Positions 8,273 through 16,496 of a stretch of DNA of 64,000 nt are shown one piece after another; within the stretch, counting starts at the first letter, position 1; each line of letters opens with the position of its first letter. Where the stretch lies: positions 23,223 through 87,222 of the forward strand of contig CAKRDD010000014.1 in assembly GCA_934309345.1 (NCBI GenBank), written 5' to 3'. Origin of the DNA: an uncultured Mediterraneibacter sp. Its GTDB lineage: Bacteria; Bacillota; Clostridia; Lachnospirales; Lachnospiraceae. Under the pieces are notes generated by a model that did not search any database, was not told the DNA's origin, and was given only the letters and a program-made list of their open reading frames with translations. The position numbers and the translations under genes were made by a program.

Positions 8273-8965
8273 CTATCTCAACGCCGGGTCTTCTACGTGA
8301 TTTGCCTGAAATGCTGCCGCACGATCAATGCATGTTCCACATTTTCCACAAGGCTTCTCTCCCCCTTCATAACAGGACCATGTCAATTCATACGGAACTT
8401 CCAGTTCTAATCCAATCCGTACCACTTCAGCTTTGGATACATTTACAAAAGGTGCTTCTATTTTTAGCTGATGTCCGGAACCTTCCCAGATTGCTTCATT
8501 CATGGCCTGATTGAATGCAGGTGAGCAATCCGGATAAGCAAAACCGGCAGAATCATCTGCATGAGCTCCATAATAAATTACTCCACAATCCTTGCTCAGT
8601 GCAATACTTGCTGCCGAAGAAAGAAATAATCCATTTCGGAATGGTACATATGTGCTTACAGGCTTATCGCCATTTGTTTTTGAAATCTGCTCTGCGTAGC
8701 TCTCCTCCGGAATTTCTTCCGTAGACTGTTGAAGCAGTGAACAGTTGCTATATTGAAATATCTTACTTAAATCCAGGAACAGATGCTCCACGCCATAATA
8801 TTCGGCAACTGCTATTGCAGCTCTGATTTCTTTATCGTGCTTCTGTCCATAGGAAACCGAAAGTGCAATCACCTGGTCTTTCCCGTACTTTTTGATTGCC
8901 AATCCTAATGCTGTTGTTGAATCAATTCCCCCACTAAAAAGAACTAATGCTTTCATCTCCATCAC
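8273..8965 (-). CDS. queC: QueC, 7-cyano-7-deazaguanine (preQ0) synthase
   Basis: This 230-residue PP-loop ATPase converts 7-carboxy-7-deazaguanine and ammonia to preQ0. The ATP-binding motif LFSGGIDSTTA is near residue 8. The zinc-binding cysteines lie in CYEGGEKPCGKCGTC near the C-terminus. Codon use and spacing match the neighbouring que genes. The start codon at 8965 gives MMEMKAL; the second or third methionine is equally possible. Confidence 0.97.
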   Translation of the reverse strand: MMEMKALVLFSGGIDSTTALGLAIKKYGKDQVIALSVSYGQKHDKEIRAAIAVAEYYGVEHLFLDLSKIFQYSNCSLLQQSTEEIPEESYAEQISKTNGDKPVSTYVPFRNGLFLSSAASIALSKDCGVIYYGAHADDSAGFAYPDCSPAFNQAMNEAIWEGSGHQLKIEAPFVNVSKAEVVRIGLELEVPYELTWSCYEGGEKPCGKCGTCIDRAAAFQANHVEDPALR

Positions 8966-8977
8966 CTCACTACTTAT

Positions 8978-9628
8978 TTATACGCCCCGTTCATTTGGAT
9001 CCCAGATTACTTTATGCATCTGAATCTGCAGCCTTACACCATTCAACTGATGCTTTAGCATAAATTCTACGATTTGCACTGGTTCTATGGATTCAAAAAC
9101 AGGACTAAGATACACATGACACCTGTTTATCAGATCATAAGTCCGAATCACGTCCAATGCTTTTAACAGATCCTCCTGGCTGCCGCACACAAATTTTACA
9201 GTATCATCTTTTCCTAGCAGTTCCATGTTCTCTGTTATCATATATTCTTCGCACCCACTTGACGGTAACTTATAATCCATTGTAAATACCGGTCGTTCTT
9301 CACAAAATGCAGACAAATTAACTGCTCCATTTGTCTCGATTTCGACTTGTAAACCGGCTTGTAAAAGAAGGTGGATCAATTCTCTGATGTCTTTTTGCAG
9401 CAACGGTTCTCCACCTGTAAGTGTCACGTTGCGAATACCGGTTCCTAAAACATAATTTAAAATCTCTTCCGGGGTTTCCTCTTCATATGGGCAATCCGGT
9501 TCATTGGCCCACATAGTATCACAATAGCTACAGCGCAGATTGCATCCTTTGAAACGGACAAAGACTGCCAATTCTCCTGCTCGTGTGCCTTCCCCATTAA
9601 TACTGGTGAATTTTTCTACTACTTTCAT
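8978..9628 (-). CDS. queE: QueE, 7-carboxy-7-deazaguanine synthase (radical SAM)
   Basis: The 216-residue radical SAM enzyme has the cluster motif CNLRCSYC (CX3CX2C) near residues 30-37, followed by the SAM-binding TLTGGEPLLQ. It rearranges 6-carboxytetrahydropterin to the deazaguanine ring. Its stop is followed by queC after 12 bases, and its start abuts the queD stop, so the genes are translated as one unit. Confidence 0.97.
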   Translation of the reverse strand: MKVVEKFTSINGEGTRAGELAVFVRFKGCNLRCSYCDTMWANEPDCPYEEETPEEILNYVLGTGIRNVTLTGGEPLLQKDIRELIHLLLQAGLQVEIETNGAVNLSAFCEERPVFTMDYKLPSSGCEEYMITENMELLGKDDTVKFVCGSQEDLLKALDVIRTYDLINRCHVYLSPVFESIEPVQIVEFMLKHQLNGVRLQIQMHKVIWDPNERGV

Positions 9629-10051
9629 CTACTCTTCCTCATAAACCGCGCAATTATTCGGTGTCTCATATACTTCCACACAATGAACCCCGTATCCAAG
9701 TTCCGTTAATTTTTTGTAGAAATAATATGCAAAATTTTCTGCTGTGGGACGAAAGGAAACTTTTTCCAAATGAAAGTCCTCATTCTGAAGCGCAGCTACT
9801 GTTTCTGCTTTCAGTGATCCTGTCTCGTAAATCAGACTATGATCAAAGGAATCGCAAAGTTTTTTCAGATCCTTTTTCAGATTACCAAAGTCCACTACCA
9901 TTCCTCGTGTCTGTCCTTCTTGCTCCAGCTCCTGACTTTTGATTTTTGCAACAACATTCCAACGATGTCCGTGGATATTTCTGCATTTTCCTTCGTATTT
10001 CCATAGAAAGTGTGCTGCGTCAAAACTGGCTTTTGTTTGCAAATAATACAT
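9629..10051 (-). CDS. queD: QueD, 6-carboxy-5,6,7,8-tetrahydropterin synthase
   Basis: The 140-residue protein has zinc ligands His14 (DAAH), His27 and His29 (IHGHRW) and the catalytic cysteine Cys23. The PTAENFAYYF and late VYETPNN motifs complete the family signature. It catalyses the first committed step from 7,8-dihydroneopterin triphosphate. It is the first gene after a roughly 200-base leader that carries a riboswitch and terminator. The ribosome binding site AGGAGAG supports this start. Confidence 0.97.
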   Translation of the reverse strand: MYYLQTKASFDAAHFLWKYEGKCRNIHGHRWNVVAKIKSQELEQEGQTRGMVVDFGNLKKDLKKLCDSFDHSLIYETGSLKAETVAALQNEDFHLEKVSFRPTAENFAYYFYKKLTELGYGVHCVEVYETPNNCAVYEEE

Positions 10052-10145
10052 ATTTCAACTCTCCTGTATGTGAAATGTATGTACCTTTTAAGAGCTGTGT
10101 ATCCTAAGCGGAGCGTTTTATATATATGGGAAAGTATTTCCTGAA

Positions 10146-10185
10146 TATAAAAAGCTCTGCGTACTTCTTTGCACGCAGAGCCTAG
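10146..10185 (-). terminator. Leader terminator of queDECF with overlapping antiterminator
   Basis: On the minus strand GCTCTGCGT pairs with ACGCAGAGC, followed by TTTTTATA, inside the untranslated leader. The competing strand CTAGGCTCTG (10185-10176) can instead pair over nine positions, with one bulge and one wobble, with CAGGGCTAG at the 3' edge of the riboswitch (10197-10205). This is the arrangement of a transcriptional OFF switch. Confidence 0.85.
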
Positions 10186-10196
10186 AATCTTTTTAA

Positions 10197-10250
10197 CTAG
10201 CCCTGGTTTTGTTTTTCGACAGGAAGGTACAAATGAACTGTCGGCTGTTT
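10197..10250 (-). ncRNA. preQ1-I-like riboswitch
   Basis: The minus-strand leader forms a P1 stem CGACAG (10243-10238) with CTGTCG (10222-10217). The loop begins TTC and contains ACCTT, and an A-rich tail AAAAACAAAACCAGGGCTAG follows. The tail AGG can pair with the loop CCT to give the H-type pseudoknot of class I preQ1 aptamers; the tail resembles that of the known Thermoanaerobacter version. Its place before queDECF fits feedback by preQ1. The class is judged by eye. Confidence 0.72.
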
Positions 10251-10263
10251 TCACAGCATAAAA

Positions 10264-10292
10264 ATTATACCACAGAAAATCAGTTTGTCAAA
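10264..10292 (-). promoter_or_regulatory. Consensus promoter of queDECF
   Basis: TTGACA (10292-10287) and TATAAT (10269-10264) match both consensus boxes perfectly, with a 17-base spacer. The transcript would start about 10 bases before the riboswitch stem. Confidence 0.9.
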
Positions 10293-10336
10293 TTGGTTTT
10301 TCTATTTTAACGAAATGGTGTCCTATTTCCCATATT

Positions 10337-11434
10337 CTATTCTCCCAGGAAATATCTTCCGTAAGCATCTGCTGCCTTAATTGCTGCGCATACAGTCTCA
10401 GGTGTCACCTCAAATGGCATGTTATGAAGTGTATCATTCTCTGCACAGGCTGCTGTCGCAACTGCCATAAGCTTCTCGTCTGTCACTTCTGTAATACCAA
10501 GTTCTTTTAATGTAACAGGAAGTCCCAGTTCAATGCACCAATCTATAATGTCTTCCAGTTCTTCTGCCGGAATGTCTTCCAGAACAAGCTGTGTGATTGT
10601 TCCAAATGCAACTTTCTCTCCATGATACATATGATGACACTCGTCCAAAACTGTGAATCCATTATGGATTGCATGTGCTCCTGCAAGACCGCCACTCTCA
10701 AATCCGATTCCACTAAGCAATGTATTAGCTTCAATTACCTTCTCAACAGCTTTTGTGCAGGCTCCTGCTTCCAGCGCAAGTTTTGCCTTGACACCTTCAT
10801 TCATCAATGTATCAAAGCACAATTTCGCAAGTGACATCGCTGCCATAGTAACATTTCCACCAGCACAAGTTGTTGCTTCGCTAGCCTGACAGGCTCTTGC
10901 TTCAAAATAAGTTGCAAGTGCATCACCCATTCCGGAAACTGTCAGTCTGACTGGTGATTTTGCAATGATTTCTGTGTCCATCAGAACCATGTTTGGATTA
11001 GCTGGGAGGAATAAGTATTCTTCGAATACACCTTCATCAGTATAAATAACAGAAAGTGCACTGCATGGCGCATCTGTAGATGCAATTGTCGGACAGATCA
11101 GTACCGGCACTTCTTTGTAATAAGCAACTGCTTTCGCAGTATCAAGGATCTTTCCTCCGCCAATACCAATAACAACATCACAGCCCTTTTCATTCATAAC
11201 GGCTACCAAACGATTAATTTCTGTCTTGCTACATTCTCTGTTGAAATACTCATACACTGGTTCAATATCATATCCTTCAAATCCAACTTTGAGAACGTCT
11301 TCAATACGTTTATATCCAGACTCTGTGATCAGTACAAGTGCTTTTTTACCATACTTCTGAGCATATTCTCCCAGCTTTTTCATCTCACCTGCACCTTGAA
11401 CATATTTGCTTGGACTACATAAAATATTTGCCAT
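10337..11434 (-). CDS. gldA: Glycerol dehydrogenase, iron-type alcohol dehydrogenase family
   Basis: The 365-residue protein matches GldA end to end. It has the dinucleotide-binding VIGIGGGKILDTAKAVAYY, the metal-site segments GMGDALATYFEAR, LAGAHAIHNGFT and HHMYHGEKVAFGT, and the expected length. It oxidises glycerol to dihydroxyacetone with NAD+ or runs in reverse. The gene stands alone with its own promoter. No dihydroxyacetone kinase is nearby. Confidence 0.95.
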   Translation of the reverse strand: MANILCSPSKYVQGAGEMKKLGEYAQKYGKKALVLITESGYKRIEDVLKVGFEGYDIEPVYEYFNRECSKTEINRLVAVMNEKGCDVVIGIGGGKILDTAKAVAYYKEVPVLICPTIASTDAPCSALSVIYTDEGVFEEYLFLPANPNMVLMDTEIIAKSPVRLTVSGMGDALATYFEARACQASEATTCAGGNVTMAAMSLAKLCFDTLMNEGVKAKLALEAGACTKAVEKVIEANTLLSGIGFESGGLAGAHAIHNGFTVLDECHHMYHGEKVAFGTITQLVLEDIPAEELEDIIDWCIELGLPVTLKELGITEVTDEKLMAVATAACAENDTLHNMPFEVTPETVCAAIKAADAYGRYFLGE

Positions 11435-11491
11435 TTTTGTCTGCCTCCTAAACTCCTTATTTGTATGTTATTAAATTAACAATCTAAAGAT

Positions 11492-11520
11492 ATTGTAGTC
11501 CTTCTCTGCAAAAGTGTCAA
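11492..11520 (-). promoter_or_regulatory. Promoter of gldA
   Basis: TTGACA (11520-11515) and TACAAT (11497-11492) are 17 bases apart on the minus strand, giving a leader of about 50 bases before gldA. Confidence 0.8.
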
Positions 11521-11605
11521 TAAAATCCAATTGAATTTTCTGTAAGAAATCGGCTATATAATCACCACTCACAGCTGTCTGTATCAAACAACCCTTTTTT
11601 TCATC

Positions 11606-12148
11606 TCAACGTGCAAACACCCCTGCTAAAAATCCCCTCTTCTTCACCTGCTGGACTTCTGCCCCACTTCTCATAATCAACGCAAACATTCCCATATTGC
11701 GAAGATCCTGCCGAAGGTTCACTGCCTGCTCCTCTGCTAAACCGTCCTTTACCAGAAAAGGCGTATCATTCAGACTCACATTCTTCGGGAAATCATATTT
11801 TCTTGCAATGCTTACAAACTCTGATCTCTTTCCGATGTAGTCAACCATACTTCCAAGTGCGATCACCTGTTTGGAGTGATATATTGATGGATTCATTTCA
11901 TACACTCCTTTTTCATCACCGACTGATTCAAACTTATATTTTGCTGTATAGAAATCCAGTGCCTCCTCAATATAAGAACACGCCTCTCCATCCAACTCTT
12001 CATATAAAACGCACGGCAGACTCGCTACAATTCTTCTTGTTTCTGTCTTTTCCATTCCTGTTAAAATCTGCAGGAATTTAGCAACTTCCAATTCTTTTCC
12101 GTTACAATCAATTAATGTTACTTTATAAAATATTTCTTTGTTTATCAT
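11606..12148 (-). CDS. Hypothetical protein with two ribosomal L7/L12 C-terminal-like halves
   Basis: This 180-residue protein is not a known enzyme. The N-terminal half (FYKVTLIDCNGKELEVAKFL, then TETRRIVASLPCVLYEEL and an EEAL helix) follows the beta-alpha-alpha-beta-alpha pattern of the L7/L12 C-terminal domain. There, a TGM-x-K-x-E-x-R helix and a P-x-V-L/I-x-E turn correspond to LGLKEAK and PKVIKEG. The second half (VSLNDTPFLVKDGLAEEQAV to LRQDLRNMGMFALIM) repeats the later part of that pattern. The similarity is structural intuition from motif spacing. It stands alone between terminator-like sequences. Confidence 0.5.
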   Translation of the reverse strand: MINKEIFYKVTLIDCNGKELEVAKFLQILTGMEKTETRRIVASLPCVLYEELDGEACSYIEEALDFYTAKYKFESVGDEKGVYEMNPSIYHSKQVIALGSMVDYIGKRSEFVSIARKYDFPKNVSLNDTPFLVKDGLAEEQAVNLRQDLRNMGMFALIMRSGAEVQQVKKRGFLAGVFAR

Positions 12149-12202
12149 AGTCTTGCTCCATTTTCATTTTTTATAACAAAAATTTTATTATATTATAACT
12201 GA

Positions 12203-12256
12203 AACAGGGTGATACTGTCTACAGATTTTCTGTTTACAGCATCACCCTGTTTTTTA
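12203..12256. terminator. Strong inverted repeat, probable bidirectional terminator
   Basis: ACAGGGTGATACTGT and ACAGCATCACCCTGT form a long hairpin between the L7/L12-like gene and the oxidoreductase genes. The T-run is longest on the plus strand (six T) and shorter on the minus strand (three T). It should end the oxidoreductase transcript on the minus strand. Confidence 0.7.
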
Positions 12257-12289
12257 CTTATTTTCTCACTGAATAAAATCAAAAAATTC

Positions 12290-14296
12290 TCAGATCTCAT
12301 TTCCAGCCTGATATCCGCTGCGGATCGCTGCTGAGATATCTGCTGTTCTCTCGCCACTGCAGTCTCCAACATATACAAACGGAACTGTCAACTTGCTATC
12401 GTCGAAGAGATTCTTCTTAGATCCGAGTGCATTTACAATTGTATCAGCCTCAATTGTAACCTCTGACTCGTCTTTTGTATTCACAGCATGGATTACATTT
12501 TTCTCAATAGAATTTACTCTTGTATTCACATACTCTTTAACACCATGCTCTTCGAAGTCTTTTTTGATCAATGGCATTACTGTCTCGGATTCTCCTGTTG
12601 CGATCCGATCCAACATTTCAATAATGCTTACTTTCAGACCTTTCTGTGCAAGGAATTCTGCTGTCTCAGTTCCTACTAATCCACCACCAAGCACAGCACA
12701 AGCTCCACTTACTTCACATCCTGCAAGAACATCCCATGCAGAAACAACATTGCTGTCTGTAACAGATATTGGAAGATCCATGTTATGTGCACCGATTGCA
12801 AGAATTACATGATCAAACTTATTCAGCTCTTCACAATCTGCTTCTGCATTTAATCTTACATCTACCGAAAGTTCCGGGAGAATCTTCTCATAATATTCAA
12901 TAGATCTTAAAATCTCGCTCTTTCTCGGTGGAACTGCTGCCAGATGGATCTGTCCGCCAATCTTATCTGATTTTTCAAATACCGTTACTTCATGCCCGCG
13001 TTTTGCTGCAACTCTTGCTGCCTCAAGTCCGGCGATTCCGGCACCCACAACTGCAATCTTTTTCTTCTCATCTGCTGGTTTGATAAATATAGTTCCTTCA
13101 TTTCCATTCTCTGCATTCAATACGCAGGAAATGTATCTGCGACCCTGAATTGCATCTACGCATCCTTTATTACAGTTCAGGCATTCTCTGATGCACTCTC
13201 CGGATATAGCTTTATTGGCAATATCTGCATCTGCAAGCATGGAACGTCCATAAGCTACGATATCGGCATCTCCGTCTTCGAGGATCTTCTCTCCTGCTTC
13301 TAAGCTGACAACACGACCAACTGTTGCAACCGGAACGGATACCAGTTTTTTCACTTCTCTGGCAACCGGAAGTGTCCAGTTATACGGAACATCTCCCATT
13401 GGCGGGATTGTATCTCCCATGTTTCCTGTATGGTTTGCCTGAGCAACCTGGATCATATCAATTCCTGCCTCTTCAAGCATCTTAGCGAACCGGATTCCTT
13501 CTTCTGCCTCAAGTCCGCCTTTTCCACGAAGTGTTCCATCTGGATTTACGGTGATGATTGGCAACTTGTACTCAATCATAAGATCCGGTGCCGCTTCTTT
13601 GATTGCTGCTACTACTTCGAGTGCATATCTTGTACGGTTCTCAAGACTTCCCCCGTACTGATCTTCTCTGTGATTCAGAATTTTTGAGCAAAGGGAACCA
13701 AGAAGACGGTCTCCATGTACTTCAATCGCATCAATTCCTGCTTTCTGTGCCTTTGCTGCACATGCAGCGATGCTGTTTTTAATATCTTCTAACTGCTCGA
13801 CAGATGCCTCTGTAACAAAATGCTGCATATCATGATGAAGCTTTGCATAAGCACCTTTTGTAAGCCTGTCGCATTCTTCCATCTGTTTCTTTGCTTCTTC
13901 TGCATTTCCCTCTGCCTGTGCTTTTGCCGCAGCCTGTCTTGCAATACCTGCTTCCATGATCATGCGTCCAACTCCCGGAACGTCATACTCCGGATGGAAT
14001 AACTGAAGTGCGAGCTTACAGTCATACTTATGTAATGTATCTGCCAGATTTTTATATACCGGAATCTGGCTGTCATCATAAAGCTTTGGTGTCGGTGAAG
14101 CTGTTCTTACAGGAGCTACATCTCCGATAACAACATACGCTGCTCCACCTTTCGCAAGTCTTTCATAGAAATTCAGACTTCTCTCCCCAATCGATCCATC
14201 TCTTTCTTCATATCCTGTTGTAAGCGGTGGAAACATGATTCTGTTTTTAAAAGTAAGATTTCCAACTTTAATTGGTTCTGATAATTTATTCCCCAT
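12290..14296 (-). CDS. NADH:flavin oxidoreductase, Old Yellow Enzyme/BaiH-FadH family (copy 1)
   Basis: The 668-residue protein has an FMN TIM barrel (residues 1-370) followed by iron-sulfur cysteines in CLNCNKGC and a later ISCVLNAENG. A C-terminal FAD/NAD(P) module has two dinucleotide-binding motifs, VVGAGIAGLEAARVA and VLGGGLVGTETAEF. This is the layout of 2,4-dienoyl-CoA reductase and of the bile-acid enzymes BaiCD and BaiH. The barrel carries an unusual Ala/Glu/Lys-rich insertion at about residues 135-180. It follows the second copy after 20 bases. The family reduces activated C=C bonds; the true substrate cannot be read from sequence. Confidence 0.85.
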   Translation of the reverse strand: MGNKLSEPIKVGNLTFKNRIMFPPLTTGYEERDGSIGERSLNFYERLAKGGAAYVVIGDVAPVRTASPTPKLYDDSQIPVYKNLADTLHKYDCKLALQLFHPEYDVPGVGRMIMEAGIARQAAAKAQAEGNAEEAKKQMEECDRLTKGAYAKLHHDMQHFVTEASVEQLEDIKNSIAACAAKAQKAGIDAIEVHGDRLLGSLCSKILNHREDQYGGSLENRTRYALEVVAAIKEAAPDLMIEYKLPIITVNPDGTLRGKGGLEAEEGIRFAKMLEEAGIDMIQVAQANHTGNMGDTIPPMGDVPYNWTLPVAREVKKLVSVPVATVGRVVSLEAGEKILEDGDADIVAYGRSMLADADIANKAISGECIRECLNCNKGCVDAIQGRRYISCVLNAENGNEGTIFIKPADEKKKIAVVGAGIAGLEAARVAAKRGHEVTVFEKSDKIGGQIHLAAVPPRKSEILRSIEYYEKILPELSVDVRLNAEADCEELNKFDHVILAIGAHNMDLPISVTDSNVVSAWDVLAGCEVSGACAVLGGGLVGTETAEFLAQKGLKVSIIEMLDRIATGESETVMPLIKKDFEEHGVKEYVNTRVNSIEKNVIHAVNTKDESEVTIEADTIVNALGSKKNLFDDSKLTVPFVYVGDCSGERTADISAAIRSGYQAGNEI

Positions 14297-14316
14297 CTTT
14301 TTTCTCCTTTTTTCAA

Positions 14317-16257
14317 TTACAGTTCTTCTGCAAGTTTATGTCCTGCACTAATTGCATCTTTCAGCGTTCCGACTTTATCACAGTCTCCGATAAAATGAAC
14401 TCTCTCTTCTGTATTCTCTACCTTGTTCGGTGCATAACCGACTGCAAAGATCAGTGTATCGGCATCTGTAATATGATATTCCTGTCCGTCTTTCTCATAA
14501 GTGATCGTATTCTCATCAACCTTTGTCACCTGACTGTTCAGTTCAATCTTTACACCTTTTCTCTTGAGTCTCATTGTCAGCTGACTCTTAGCCGCTCCGC
14601 CTTCACCCGGCATCAGTGATGGCGTCATCTCGATCACTGTGATGTCACGGTTTGCAGGGAACATGTCATCGATCAGTGGTGCAAGATAATCTGCTGTCTC
14701 ACATCCGACAGATCCGCCTCCAAGAATAACAATCTTTCTTCCAGGATATTTTCTTCCGGCAAGAACGTCATCAGCTGTCATTGTCTGCTTAAATACTTTG
14801 AATGGAGGGATTTCTTTCGGAACTGCTCCTGTAGAACAGACAACCTCATAATCCTTAAATTCTCCCGCAAGCATCTCCGGAGTCACTTCACAGTTCATGC
14901 GAACTTCGATTCCTTCATTTTTCAGACGACGTGCCATGAATTTAATTACTTTACAAAGTTCCTGCTTGGCGATTGGAACTGCTGCAAGTCTTAAAAGACC
15001 TCCAAACTCACCGCTCTTTTCACAGAGAACAACTTCATGTCCGCGTTTCTTGGCAACATAAGCCGCTTCCATTCCTGCCGGACCCGCACCGATCACAAGA
15101 ACTTTCTTCTTCTCGTCTGCTTCTTTGATCTCATCAGACTCTACTGATGGATTCACTGTACAGCTGATTGGATTACCAAACATGATTCCTGTCAGGCAGC
15201 GTCCACATCCGATACATGGACGGATATCATCTGTTTTTCCTTCTGCGGCTTTATTAACAAATTCACTGTCACACAGGTTCGGACGACCGATCATACAGAT
15301 ATCTGTCTTTCCGTTTGCGATAAGTTCTTCCGCTATCCATGGCTCATTGATTCTTGCAACGGTAGATACCGGAATATTCACATGCTTTCTGATCTCCTCA
15401 CTTGCATGTGCATGAGGTGCAGGTGATGTGCCAGGTGCAGGCATGGAACTTCCTCTCTTGATCGTATTTCCTCCGGAAACATGGATAAAATCAACACCTG
15501 CTTTCTCAAGCTGTTTGGATACATAGATCATATCGTTCAGTGTCAGACCACCCTCACTGTACTCATCTCCTGAAATACGGACATCAATAATAAAGTCATC
15601 ACCGCAAAGTTCACGGATCTTTGCAATTACTTCAAGTGTCAGTCTGAGACGTCCGTTAATGTCTCCGCCGTACTCATCTGTTCTCTTATTATAAAGTGGT
15701 GTAAGGAATCCACCGAGCAGACCATGCGCATGTGCACACTGGATCTCAACTCCGTCTCCACCCGCAATCTGGAAACGGCGTGCAGCCTCTCCAAACTGCT
15801 GAACAAGTACATGCAGTTCTTCTACTGTTACTGCTCTCGGTGCTGATTTTGCATAATAAGGTCCTACATTGGACGGTGCGATCAGCTGCGGTGTTCCCGG
15901 AATTGGAAATGCCATATAAGCCGGATGGAATAACTGTGCTAAGATCTTCGCATCATACTGATGCACTGCGTCTACCAGTTTCTTCCATCCCGGAATATAA
16001 GAATCATCATAGATTGACATATCTCCCGGTAAATATGTATATACCGGCTCTACTGTCGTAACTTCTGTAACGATCAGTCCGACTCCGCCCTTCGCTCTGG
16101 CTGAATAATGCTCAACCAGCGCATCGGTTACATAGCCTTTATCTGCCATGTTTGTAGAAATCGGCGGCATAAAGATTCTGTTCTTTACCGTTGTCTTTCC
16201 AATCTTAATTGGTTCAAATAAATGTGGAAAATATTCATTCATTTTCTGTTCCTCCAA
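14317..16257 (-). CDS. NADH:flavin oxidoreductase, Old Yellow Enzyme/BaiCD-like (copy 2)
   Basis: This 646-residue protein has the same three-part design: FMN barrel (MPPISTNMADKGYVTDALVE and the HCAHAHGLLGGFL-type motif CAHAHGLLGGFLTPLYNKRT), 4Fe-4S cysteines CIGCGRCLTG with a later CTVNP, and a C-terminal flavoprotein module (VIGAGPAGMEAAYVAKKRGH, ILGGGSVGCETADYLA). It is closer to BaiCD in length and motif detail than copy 1, whose barrel is more divergent. It is the first gene of the pair and lies behind a promoter with an inverted repeat. The pair may form an enzyme couple or act on successive intermediates; this is inference. Confidence 0.87.
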   Translation of the reverse strand: MEEQKMNEYFPHLFEPIKIGKTTVKNRIFMPPISTNMADKGYVTDALVEHYSARAKGGVGLIVTEVTTVEPVYTYLPGDMSIYDDSYIPGWKKLVDAVHQYDAKILAQLFHPAYMAFPIPGTPQLIAPSNVGPYYAKSAPRAVTVEELHVLVQQFGEAARRFQIAGGDGVEIQCAHAHGLLGGFLTPLYNKRTDEYGGDINGRLRLTLEVIAKIRELCGDDFIIDVRISGDEYSEGGLTLNDMIYVSKQLEKAGVDFIHVSGGNTIKRGSSMPAPGTSPAPHAHASEEIRKHVNIPVSTVARINEPWIAEELIANGKTDICMIGRPNLCDSEFVNKAAEGKTDDIRPCIGCGRCLTGIMFGNPISCTVNPSVESDEIKEADEKKKVLVIGAGPAGMEAAYVAKKRGHEVVLCEKSGEFGGLLRLAAVPIAKQELCKVIKFMARRLKNEGIEVRMNCEVTPEMLAGEFKDYEVVCSTGAVPKEIPPFKVFKQTMTADDVLAGRKYPGRKIVILGGGSVGCETADYLAPLIDDMFPANRDITVIEMTPSLMPGEGGAAKSQLTMRLKRKGVKIELNSQVTKVDENTITYEKDGQEYHITDADTLIFAVGYAPNKVENTEERVHFIGDCDKVGTLKDAISAGHKLAEEL

Positions 16258-16322
16258 TTTGTTTTTTTCCGTTCTTTTATCATTTCACTGCAGATTGAAA
16301 TTGATAAATTTTTCACTATTAT

Positions 16323-16375
16323 ATTATACCAGTTTTTTAATAATTATGGTGTTGTATTTGTATAATTTTTACAAC
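16323..16375 (-). promoter_or_regulatory. Promoter and inverted repeat before the oxidoreductase pair
   Basis: On the minus strand an extended -10 box TGGTATAAT (TATAAT at 16328-16323) is visible, without a good -35 box. Upstream, GTTGTA and TACAAC form an inverted repeat spanning 16351-16375, with a shorter nested TTGTA/TACAA repeat. It is a candidate binding site for the neighbouring LacI-type regulator. Confidence 0.5.
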
Positions 16376-16412
16376 TTATTCTCTTACAAATCAATATGAT
16401 TATGCAAATAAT

Positions 16413-16466
16413 CAAAAAGAGTTTCTAAATCTTGTGAATTTTCACACAATTCAAAAACTCTTTTTG
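16413..16466. terminator. Terminator between lacI-type gene and the oxidoreductases
   Basis: CAAAAAGAGTTT and AAACTCTTTTTG form the outer stem, with an inner TTGTG/CACAA stem. Both strands end in T-runs. It should stop lacI read-through into the oxidoreductase operon. Confidence 0.8.
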
Positions 16467-16496
16467 TTCATCTTGTTCTTTTGTCTTACGATTATT

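Noticed and set aside
9895..10254. 119-codon minus-strand frame over the queD leader
   Set aside because: It crosses the riboswitch and terminator and enters queD in a different frame; it is an artefact of the leader.
12290..16257. Bile-acid (bai) operon
   Set aside because: Only the BaiCD/BaiH-like flavoenzyme family is present; no baiB, baiE, baiA, baiF or baiG-type genes accompany it.
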